Program-made: the position numbers and the translations under genes
The notes under the pieces: model-generated
Database searches by the model: none
What the model was told of the DNA's origin: nothing
The model's input: only the letters and a program-made list of their open reading frames with translations
Assembly: GCA_016935695.1 (NCBI GenBank)
Contig: JAFGQL010000064.1
Location: 1 to 64,000 of the forward strand
Source of the DNA: Spirochaetales bacterium
GTDB lineage: Bacteria; Spirochaetota; Spirochaetia; JC444; Marispirochaetaceae
Direction of reading: 5' to 3'
DNA length: 64,000 bases
Shown here: in pieces, positions 9,850 through 19,000 of the stretch
Layout of the letters: each line of letters begins with the position of its first letter
How positions within the stretch are numbered: position 1 is the first letter of the stretch

Positions 9850-11259
9850 CTAATCGCCGCCGGCCAGCGCGGTGTTCACATGCAGCACCTGGGCGCTGCC
9901 TTTGGAAAATCCCGTCTGTGGATTGAAGCTTCTCTCTCCCCGCTGTGTATTCTTCGGGGTGTGCATGAAAGGTCTCGGGTCGCACAACCACGGAAATGGT
10001 ATGTCCCTGCCGGTAATCCGGGGGAGAAGGACGGCGTCGATGCTCCCCGAGGTGTGTCTTTTATTTTCCAGGGGTGTTTCCGCGGCAGTGCTGTTTTTTG
10101 CAGCGGGTGGCAGGGACAGGTGCCGGTGGAAAGTAATGCCGGGGTACGTCCTCTCCAGAGAAGACAGCCCTGGATCGAACCATGGTGCGAAAAGGTAGAC
10201 ATTGCCTTCGGTTATTCCCGCCTCTGCCAGTTCACCGGGGAAAGGGGCGGCTTTCCTGCAGGGCAGTCCCGCGAGGAAGGCTGCAAATGCGGTGAACTCG
10301 TCATCGGCGTCCAGCTGAAACTCTTCTCCTCCGGCGATTATCCGGAAGCGGTAATCGGGATGCTCAGCCCGCACTGCGGTAAGAAAGGTCATGACCCAGC
10401 TTTTTATCAGGTCTGCGTGAAGGACATTCTCAAGGCGGGGGAAATCAACCCGGTCATGAATACGTACCCAGACTGTCAGAACGTGGGTTTTTTCTTCCGC
10501 CACAGGAGAAATACGGGTGAAGAGTTTATCCCCGCGGCTGGAGGCTTTCCAGTTGATGTCCCTGAAACGGTCGCCTGGAACATAATCCCGCATATAATAG
10601 CGTTCGATATCGCTTGCTTTCATTTTTGTCTGTTCCTCGGCTCCCTGGGTCGCAGAATGGTAGCGGATGCCGGTTCCCAGACGTCCCGGCAGTACAGGTA
10701 TCTGGCGGGTGTGGACATCGAGGGCCTGGGAGCGTGTCAGCCCGAAAAAATCCCGTACCGCGAGCCGGGCGGTGACATTCAGTTCTCCTGAAAGGGGAAT
10801 ATCCAATGGTGTGGGAATTACTGTGCTTTCTGCATGTGCTGATGATGAGTAATCCCGGAAGATGTACAAAAGCCGTATGTTTTTTTGTGAAAGGATACCC
10901 GTGATTTCGGCGTGGAGCCGAAAGAAGGGAAAAGTGTAAAAACCCCGGATTTCCATGGCATGGCCATGGCGGACCAGGGACCTTGAGCTGAAAACAGTTC
11001 CCGCGGTATTCCAGGTAACTTCTTTCATGTTAAGCCGTGCGCCCTGGATCCGTGACACAATGGCCAGGACCAGAGATAAAAGCAGAGCAGTAACAGACAG
11101 CAGGTATCCATAGGGGTTGCGCACTGCGTAAGAGTAACCCAGCAGATACAGGGAACCCGTGACTACCGCCGTTCCGGTAAGGGTCAGAGGCCAGCGTTTC
11201 CTGAAACCCGCTGAAAGGGCCCCGATCAGCTTTAGCTGCGTTTTCCATTGACCGTTCAT
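9850..11259 (-). CDS. DUF58 domain-containing protein
   Basis: 469 aa; two TM helices and YMRDYVPGDRFRDINWKASSRGDKLFTR, the DUF58 signature; adjacent to MoxR ATPase. Confidence 0.87.
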   Translation of the reverse strand: MNGQWKTQLKLIGALSAGFRKRWPLTLTGTAVVTGSLYLLGYSYAVRNPYGYLLSVTALLLSLVLAIVSRIQGARLNMKEVTWNTAGTVFSSRSLVRHGHAMEIRGFYTFPFFRLHAEITGILSQKNIRLLYIFRDYSSSAHAESTVIPTPLDIPLSGELNVTARLAVRDFFGLTRSQALDVHTRQIPVLPGRLGTGIRYHSATQGAEEQTKMKASDIERYYMRDYVPGDRFRDINWKASSRGDKLFTRISPVAEEKTHVLTVWVRIHDRVDFPRLENVLHADLIKSWVMTFLTAVRAEHPDYRFRIIAGGEEFQLDADDEFTAFAAFLAGLPCRKAAPFPGELAEAGITEGNVYLFAPWFDPGLSSLERTYPGITFHRHLSLPPAAKNSTAAETPLENKRHTSGSIDAVLLPRITGRDIPFPWLCDPRPFMHTPKNTQRGERSFNPQTGFSKGSAQVLHVNTALAGGD

Positions 11260-11276
11260 ACGCTTTCCTGCCGCGG

Positions 11277-12287
11277 TCAGTCTTTTGAACGCTTTCTGCC
11301 GTCTACAGGAACTGATGTGAGTATTCCTTTAAGAATGTCGGCGGCAGAATCCTCAGGGTCCTGTAGCTGGAGGCGGTGGGCTACCGCGGATATGAATATT
11401 TCCTTTATGATATCCGGGGTCACGAAATCACTGCCCCGCAGGAGGCACAGTGCCCTTGCCAGCCGTGAAAGCTTGACCCCCGTCCGGGGGCTGGCGCCGA
11501 CGACAATGTCGGGATGGTTTCTTGTTGCCCGCACCAGGGCGACAATATAGTCGACCACATCATCATGAATGGTGACGGAATCGACCATTTCCTGCCATTT
11601 GAGCAGGGTAGAATAGGGAATGACCGGCCCGAAGGACTTCCATCCGTCAGCGCGTCCGTGCTGTTTTACGATTTCCTTCTCGTTGTCATGATCAGGGAAG
11701 CCCATTGATAATTGCAGCATGAAACGGTCCAGCTGAGGTGCCGGGAGGGGAAAGAGGTGCGCGCCTTTCAGGTTCATTGTCGCAATAATGAAAAACGGCG
11801 AGGGCAGACTGTACGTTTTACCTTCTATACTGACCGACTGTTCCTCCATGGCCTGGAAGAACGACCCCTGTGTCTTCGGGGTCAGGAGATTTATTTCATC
11901 GCAGAGAACGAAATGGGCAAAAATGGGACCTTTATTAAAGGCCAGTTCGCCTGAATGACCGAGGATGCGCGTATAGCCGATGATGTCCTGGGGCAGCAGG
12001 TCTACCGTACACTGTACGCGGCTGAATGCTTCAATGGCGATGCCCTCTTTTGAGACAGACGATCGGTCCCACTCAATGGACCCTGCAAGGGCCCGGGCCA
12101 GAGACGTCTTGCCCACACCGTGGGAGTCGGCGAGGATGACATGGCCGCCTGCAATTTTAGAGGCAAGAAGATATTCAAGCTTGATCCTGTCCATAAAAAT
12201 GACTTTAAGAATGTTTGACTGGAGAATATCGACTTCCCGGGGAATAGCCTGAATACCGGCTGTGCTTGTTTCCTGTATGCTGCTCAC
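11277..12287 (-). CDS. MoxR-family AAA+ ATPase
   Basis: 336 aa; Walker A-like ADSHGVGKTSLARAL, FVLCDEINLLTPKTQGSFFQAMEEQSVSIEGKTY, ASPRTGVKLSRLARA. Confidence 0.93.
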   Translation of the reverse strand: MSSIQETSTAGIQAIPREVDILQSNILKVIFMDRIKLEYLLASKIAGGHVILADSHGVGKTSLARALAGSIEWDRSSVSKEGIAIEAFSRVQCTVDLLPQDIIGYTRILGHSGELAFNKGPIFAHFVLCDEINLLTPKTQGSFFQAMEEQSVSIEGKTYSLPSPFFIIATMNLKGAHLFPLPAPQLDRFMLQLSMGFPDHDNEKEIVKQHGRADGWKSFGPVIPYSTLLKWQEMVDSVTIHDDVVDYIVALVRATRNHPDIVVGASPRTGVKLSRLARALCLLRGSDFVTPDIIKEIFISAVAHRLQLQDPEDSAADILKGILTSVPVDGRKRSKD

Positions 12288-12553
12288 GGGGGTTCCTCTT
12301 TTTCAATATAGTAGGTGATATGCCCAACGCCCTGGAAACCGGGCCGGGCACATCCGTCTGATAAATATACACTCTCTGGAGGGTGTCTGGAAGGGTTTTC
12401 CCCTGATTGTTTGCTGAAAGGCTTCAGGATGTGTATTATGAATACAATATGAATAATTATTCAAAATTGGGGCACAAGTATTGAGTAAGGACACCGATAT
12501 CACTATACTTTCTGCGTATACGACAAATAAATTATTTTCCACGGAGGATATAC

Positions 12554-13582
12554 ATGGGAAAAATACGTGTAGCATTTAATGGAATGGGACGGATTGGTAA
12601 GAACGTTATGCGCGTGATTACCTCCGAACTCAATGACAAAATCGAGATCGTTGCAGGAAACGACCTTGTAAGCGCAAAGGAAATCGCCGCGAGTCTCCCC
12701 AAGGACTCTATTCACGGCAAGTTCCCCGTCGAAGTAAAATTGATCAGTGACAATGTGATCCAGATAGGCGAGCACAAGGTTACCGTGTACGCGGAAAAAG
12801 ACGCGAACAATATTCCCTGGGCAAAGCATGATGTTGACGTGGTTCTTGAATGTACCGGGTTTTACCTGAGCACAGAAAAGGCAATGGCCCATATTAACGC
12901 AGGAGCGAAGAAAGTCATCGTTTCCGCACCCTGTAAGGATGATACAAAAACCGTCGTTATCGGCGTAAATCATGAATCTCTTACCGCAAGCGACAAGATC
13001 ATATCCAATGCTTCCTGTACCACCAACTGTCTTGCTCCCCTTACCAAGGCCGTTGACATGAGTTTTAAGGTTATTTCCGGTCTTATGTGTACTACTCACG
13101 CGGCGACATCTACCCAGCGTGTACAGGATTTCTTTGGCGGCGGCAAGAACCGCGCTACCGGCAATAACATTATCCCTGCATCTACCGGTGCAGCAATTGC
13201 AGTGGGAAAGGTTCTTCCCCATTTGAACGGCAAGCTGAACGGAACCGCTTTGCGGGTTCCTACCGATACGGGTTCTGTTGTTGAGGTTGTGTACCTTCTC
13301 GAAGGCGTTCATTCAAAGGACGACATTTTAGCCAAGGTTGCTGAAAACGCGAAAAAGATTAATGCAAGCTCTATGATGGGCAAGGTTCTTGACGTGAGCG
13401 ATTACTATGAGTGTTCCCGCGACTGTGTGGGCGAACCCTGGAGCTCTATGTTCATTCCCGGAAACACCCAGGTGGTTGAATCTGCCGGAAATACCATGGT
13501 GAAAATGACTTCTTTCTATGACAACGAAATGGGATACTCCACCAGAATGGCGGAACTTGCCCAGATTTTTGCTGCTATTTAA
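12554..13582 (+). CDS. gap: Type I glyceraldehyde-3-phosphate dehydrogenase
   Basis: 342 aa; NGMGRIGKNVMR, active site SNASCTTNCLAPLTK, THAATSTQRVQDFFGGGKNRATGNNIIPASTGAA, YDNEMGYSTRM; SD GGAGG upstream of ATG. Confidence 0.97.
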   Translation: MGKIRVAFNGMGRIGKNVMRVITSELNDKIEIVAGNDLVSAKEIAASLPKDSIHGKFPVEVKLISDNVIQIGEHKVTVYAEKDANNIPWAKHDVDVVLECTGFYLSTEKAMAHINAGAKKVIVSAPCKDDTKTVVIGVNHESLTASDKIISNASCTTNCLAPLTKAVDMSFKVISGLMCTTHAATSTQRVQDFFGGGKNRATGNNIIPASTGAAIAVGKVLPHLNGKLNGTALRVPTDTGSVVEVVYLLEGVHSKDDILAKVAENAKKINASSMMGKVLDVSDYYECSRDCVGEPWSSMFIPGNTQVVESAGNTMVKMTSFYDNEMGYSTRMAELAQIFAAI

Positions 13583-13602
13583 GGACAGTCTTGTTCTTGT
13601 AT

Positions 13603-13628
13603 AAACCGCCGGAAACGGCGGTTTTTTT
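13603..13628 (+). terminator. Rho-independent terminator, probably shared by convergent gap and pbpC
   Basis: AAACCGCCG-GAAA-CGGCGGTTT followed by a T run, directly after the gap stop. Confidence 0.85.
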
Positions 13629-16047
13629 ATTGCCTCATTACTACTGAAATGTCCCTGGACACCGATCTGCCGTAATCATCCACGACACTGATAACATGCC
13701 GCCCGGGAACCAGGTTCCACCATACCGGAGTTTTGGGATCAGCCCGGCCGATGAAGCTGTCATTGATAAACCAGTACAATTCTCCCACATCGGGATCTGC
13801 GTTGGCGATAAGCGCCAGGTCGTTGTATTCTCCTGTTTCGAAGCGTTTGACATATTCAATACGCTCCCGGGGCGACACAATTTCCGGCGGGTTACCGGCA
13901 AGACCGATGGGTTTTTCCAGAGGGTCGAACATGGGAGGCGTCCTTCTGGGAAGCCCGGCTTTCTTAAACAATTTCAGAAGGTTTGTTGGCCAGAATTCAA
14001 CCACCTCTTTTCGAATGCCCGGTCCTGAGCGTCTCAGGGTTTGATAACCGGTCCTTGTATCAATGGTAATGTGCCTGCAGACTGAGCATTTTTCTATTGG
14101 AGATACGCCGGGTATGAACCAGGTGGACACTGTTTCCTCGCAGTACTTGTTTGGGATGTGCCCGGAGGCGGCGCATACATCGGTAAGCTGCAGTTCTTTG
14201 GGAATTTCTTTGTGAACACGGCCAGTGTCAGCCTGAGACCGCAGATAATCCGCTATTTCAAAAAGAAGAGGTGATGCCAGGTACCTGCCGTTGAAGGCCG
14301 GGTTACCGTAGCCGTCGAAGTTTCCCAGCCACACCAGGAGGATGTAGCGGTCAAAAATACCGACCGACCAGCAGTCCTTAAAACCGATGGATGTCCCTGT
14401 CTTATAGGCAACCGGGTTTTCAATGTCTTTCGCGTAGGGGATGGAGCTGTAGCTCGGCCGGGGATTCTCCTGAAGCATGCCAAGAGTCAAGTAGCTGCTG
14501 GCGGCACCGAGAATACGGATGTGGCTGTCATCCTGTGTTTCCGGTTCATCGATAAGAACTTTCAGGGGGTAGCAGTATCCTTCGTTTGCCAGGGTGCCGT
14601 ACATGACACCTATATCCATCATGGACAGTTCGGCGCCTCCTAACACGATGGAAAGGCCGTAATGGTCCCTGTCGAAAGGAAGATTAATACCGGCAGAGAG
14701 AATGAAGTCGTACAGGTCAGGGTTTTGTATGCGGCTGGCGAGATAGACCGCAGGTACGTTCCTGCTGGTTATGAGGGCGTTTTTTGCACGTATTGGCCCG
14801 TGGAAATCACTTTGGTAATTATCCGGCGTGTATTCGGAAAAACTGGTGGGAGCGTCAATGAGGGTCGTCATTGGGTGAATGAGGCCTTGCTCCATGGCCA
14901 GAGCATAGATAAACGGTTTCAGCGTTGACCCCGGCGACCGCAGGGCTGTTGTTCCGTTCACCTGGCCCTGTATCTCATTGTTAAAGTAGTCTGCAGAACC
15001 GATCATTGCAAGAATTTCCATGGTGGTGTAATCGATCAACATGGCGGAAGCGTTCCGGACCCCTTCAGCCGATTTTCTTCCCACATAGCGCTGTACCAGA
15101 GTTTCAAGACTGTGTTGAAGATCCAGATCGAGGGTCGAGGTGATATCACGGGAGTCCGGGTATTCAGACAGGAGGTAATCGGTAAAATGGGGGGATTCAA
15201 AGGGCAGATGATAATTGATGTCCACCGGCAGCGCGATGTTCGCGTGTGTTGATTCGTCGGCACCGTACCGGTCTTCCCATGTTGTGAACAGCCGTTGACG
15301 GGCCTTTGCCAGCTGCCTGCTTTCATTGAATTTATCCAATGACCGGTCAACAGGGTTCTGTGGAACCACGGCTAAGAGGAGGGCTTCTTCCAGGGTCAGG
15401 TCACCGACATTCTTACCGAAGCAGATCAGCGCGGCTGCAGGAAACCCCTCAATGTTTCCTCCGCAGGGAACAATGTTCAGGTAGGTCTCAAGAATGGTGC
15501 GTTTGCTTGTTGTTACCTCAAGCCACAGGGCCCTCAGTATCTGGGCCAGCTTTCCCGGGACAGTGCTTGTGTTCATTCTGTATAAAAGTCGCACTGTTTG
15601 CATGGTGATGGTGGAGCCTCCTATGCGCCTGTCCCGTTTGACATAGGTGGCATGGACCGCCCGGATCAGTGAGCCCGGGTTCACGCCGGGATGGAGGTAA
15701 AAATGGCGGTCCTCCTGGAGCAGTATCGCTTTTAGAAGTTCAGGTGAATGCCGGTCAATTCCGGTATAAATACGGTATTTCTCATCCCTGGACAGGGTTA
15801 TCCTGAGTATTTTCCCGGTCCGCTCCTTCAGGACTGTGGAGTAAGTCCACGGTGAAAGGGGAGAAGGCCCGATGTCCGGATCAACAGCCCACAGAACGAA
15901 AAAGAGGATGAAAGGAAAGGCGAAAAGGACTGTCATGACAGTCCTTTTCCTTGTGTAAAAAAAGCGTATTGCCTCGTGGTTACTCAATGACAAACGTTTC
16001 TCCGGGGAATATGGAGTAATAATCAGGGTTGTACATCCCTTCGGCAT
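13627..16047 (-). CDS. pbpC: Penicillin-binding protein 1C (glycosyltransferase/transpeptidase)
   Basis: Up to 806 aa (true start possibly further in). GT51 motifs LLQEDRHFYLHPGVNPGSLIRA and RRIGGSTITMQTVRLL; transpeptidase PGSTLKPFIYALA and AYKTGTSIGFKDCWSVG; C-terminal BiPBP_C-like region. Confidence 0.93.
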   Translation of the reverse strand: MPKGCTTLIITPYSPEKRLSLSNHEAIRFFYTRKRTVMTVLFAFPFILFFVLWAVDPDIGPSPLSPWTYSTVLKERTGKILRITLSRDEKYRIYTGIDRHSPELLKAILLQEDRHFYLHPGVNPGSLIRAVHATYVKRDRRIGGSTITMQTVRLLYRMNTSTVPGKLAQILRALWLEVTTSKRTILETYLNIVPCGGNIEGFPAAALICFGKNVGDLTLEEALLLAVVPQNPVDRSLDKFNESRQLAKARQRLFTTWEDRYGADESTHANIALPVDINYHLPFESPHFTDYLLSEYPDSRDITSTLDLDLQHSLETLVQRYVGRKSAEGVRNASAMLIDYTTMEILAMIGSADYFNNEIQGQVNGTTALRSPGSTLKPFIYALAMEQGLIHPMTTLIDAPTSFSEYTPDNYQSDFHGPIRAKNALITSRNVPAVYLASRIQNPDLYDFILSAGINLPFDRDHYGLSIVLGGAELSMMDIGVMYGTLANEGYCYPLKVLIDEPETQDDSHIRILGAASSYLTLGMLQENPRPSYSSIPYAKDIENPVAYKTGTSIGFKDCWSVGIFDRYILLVWLGNFDGYGNPAFNGRYLASPLLFEIADYLRSQADTGRVHKEIPKELQLTDVCAASGHIPNKYCEETVSTWFIPGVSPIEKCSVCRHITIDTRTGYQTLRRSGPGIRKEVVEFWPTNLLKLFKKAGLPRRTPPMFDPLEKPIGLAGNPPEIVSPRERIEYVKRFETGEYNDLALIANADPDVGELYWFINDSFIGRADPKTPVWWNLVPGRHVISVVDDYGRSVSRDISVVMRQ
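15922..15949. repeat. 28-bp perfect palindrome GAAAAGGACTGTCATGACAGTCCTTTTC
   Basis: Self-complementary by direct reading; lies in the 5' coding region of pbpC with an ATG (minus strand, 15936) at its centre. Confidence 0.9.
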
Positions 16048-19000
16048 ACTGTACGGGAATCCGGAAGCTGCCCTTGTTGACGGCGTTCACCGGGAACACA
16101 AAGTCGGTTACAGAACTGCCGGCGCTGCCGTAGAGTACGAGCCGGTCCTCTCGTACGTCAATGTACTCAGGGCGGAAGCTGCCCTTCGTGCTGCCCCGCA
16201 GCTGTGCTGCATCAAGTTCCAGACCCGCCGGAAGCAGGTTCACCACGGCTATGTTGGTGACAGTTTCGTTTTTGAGGGAGCGCAGCCGCAGCCGTATGAA
16301 GAGCGTATCACCAAGGACAGCCCTTTCGACCTTTTCTCCCTTGCTGTTTTCGATCTGCATCCCGATCTCCAGGTTGCTGTTGACCGCTTTCGTTGGTGGG
16401 ACGGTATCAAAACCGGCCTGGACAACCTGGTAATACAGAGGCGATGTGTCCCGGTTCCGCAGATCAAGGGAAACCGCCTCCGGCGAGATATCAGTTTTTG
16501 GAAATTTGCCTTCCGGAAGGGTGAGGGCGTTTTGGGTTTTGTCCCGCATGTTTTCATATATTTCGATAGCGCTGCCAGCCGGTTCGGAAACAGCCCCGGA
16601 ATATGCGTCGAGGGCAAGGATCGCGAAGGAGGCGTCAATGGTAGTGGGTGGGACGCTGCTGATATGTGCAGCAAGCCCCTCCAGAAGCCGGGCCGAAACG
16701 TCGGGCAGCACCTGGGGGAAATGCCTGGCCGTGAGGTAGAGAACCCCTGCGTCCTTTAGAAAGTCTGAGTAGAAATCCCATGTGTCCAGGGCTTTTTTCT
16801 GTTCTTTTGCCAGGTCCCTGATGATCCGTGATCCTTCTCTCATATCCTGCATCAGGCCGTAGGACGCTGCTATATACCCCGCGGCTATGTCGGTTTTCCA
16901 CTCAGCCGACGCTTTTTCCAGACCGTCCTGGATTTTCGTGATATAGGCAGTGGTGATGATCTGGTTTCTGGTCAGTATATATGCCGCGTATGCCTGCAGC
17001 CGTAATGCGGCCAGACTCGATTCCTTTTCCCTGCAGATATTGGTAAGGGCGTTCAATCCTCTTTCAAGAAGTACCGGTGGAACGGGGTACGCGCGGTCTT
17101 TGGCTTCGGTCACGAAATGCATGCCCCAGATGGTAATGAAATCACTGGTGGTTGAATTCGCGGCCCACACCCCAATGTTACCGTCCCGGTTTTGCCTGGA
17201 CAGCAACACATTGAACACATACTCTACTTTCTTGCCTGCCTCAGTATCGGAAATACCGAAGCCGTTGGTATCTCTTAACAGCAGATAGGGAAACGAAGCG
17301 CTGATGATCTGCTCACTGCATCCGTAGGGGTAGTCATCGAGCCAGGATGTCAGTCCCTTTGCAATGCTCAACGGAAGCCTGGACGCAGTAAATTCACGTT
17401 TTCTGTATTCCTCGAACATGGTGCGTTCAACCTGGATGGTATCTCTTTCTTTTCGTAGGACGCCGGTCGTAACTTCGTTCCGGTAAGGGACCACCGGCCG
17501 CAGGCTGATGCCAACCGTCCGCTGTACGGTTTCACCACCGCCTTTGACAGTGAATACCATTTCACCGGATCCGGGTACGCCGCCAGCCTGTACCGTGAAG
17601 TTGAAGTTCGCATCGGAGCGTTCATCAATCTCTGCTTTCTGAATGGCCTGTTCCACGGTGAAATGGGAGGATGTTCTGAGGCTTACCTCTACAGGCAGTT
17701 TCTCGCCTGATGCGTCTTTTACGTTTGTGACCAGCAGGCTTATCTGGAAACTGTCGCCCGGTGTGGCAAAAAGGGGCACATTGGGCGAGAGGACGAAGGG
17801 GTTCCGGACTACTGCGGGAGTTTCCGTCACACCGATGCGGTCGGCAGAAACGGCAAGAGACATTATTCGTAAGGTGCCGTCAAAATAATCCGGCACATCA
17901 ATGTTCCATGTGCCGGGAGTCCCGTCGGTATCCATGATACCGGACCAGAAAACCACAGGTTTTTCCCGCTTGCGTTTAAAGGGATTCAAGTTCTTCGCAA
18001 TCGCGTCAAACCCTGCGCCTCCTCCCATGGCAGCCATGGATTCGAGTACAGAGAACTCCGGCAGAATGAGGTCGAGTATCTGCGAGGTCCGGACCTCCAG
18101 GGCGTGCTTCTTGAAAAAATGTGACAGCGGATCAGGAGTCGAGTATTTCGAAACCTGGAGTATTCCTTCGTCGACGGCGAACAGCAGAAGTTTTGCCGGT
18201 TGTTGAGTCTCGTAGTCAACCTTCAGGCTGGTCCCCGATCTGGAAATGTCCGGTACCGAAAGACTGACCGGGATCATACGGTTGTCCTTGCTGACCGAAA
18301 AAGGCGCGACTCCGTAACTTAACGGACTCATGAATACTGCCCTTGATCCGACATCGCGGATGAAGGACACGTTTACGTAACCGTTGCCCTCCAGCTCTTT
18401 CGGCACCCTGATTTTCTGCACACTTGCGGTGCTTTGGGCGGAAAACCATGTATAGGCGTAGACTTTTTCTTTTTCTATGGTGATAAGGCCTGACCCGGTA
18501 TAGGGTGCCTTTATGAACACTTCGATTTCTTCTCCCGGATCGAAATCGGTTTTGTTAAGCTTTATTTCCAGCTCAGCGGTTTTATCCAGACTTCTTGTCA
18601 CGTTTTCCTGACCGATTATGGAATAGCTGAATTTCCCCAGGGTTTCACCACTTTGGTTTTTAAGGGCGAACCTGTAGTCTCCCGGGGTATCCGTCGGGAT
18701 ACTCCATTCAAGACCCTTTTGGGGAATTGTCAGTGTTCCTCTTGCGTGCGGGCTTTCCTTTTCCACTGATTCATAATCGTAGGTGCCGTTAGGCTGTTTT
18801 GTCAGGACTGATACGTGATCTATCCTGGTAATTTCATAGTCAAGCCGGTCCTTCGCTATCTGTTTCAGCTCAGGGTCAATGGCGATGAGGGACACTTTTC
18901 TTTCTGTGTTCCGGTTTATGTAGGAAAGGTCCCCGTTCGGCTTGATGCCCACCAGGTACTCCAGGGGAGACACCAGCACTCTGGATTCGGCATGAACACT

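Noticed and set aside
9832-10791. 319-aa plus-strand ORF opposite the DUF58 gene
   Set aside because: Antisense to a well-supported gene; no recognisable motifs.
12451-12462. Palindrome GAATAATTATTC in the moxR-gap divergent region
   Set aside because: AT-rich 12-mer of a kind expected by chance in promoter DNA; no matching second site found.
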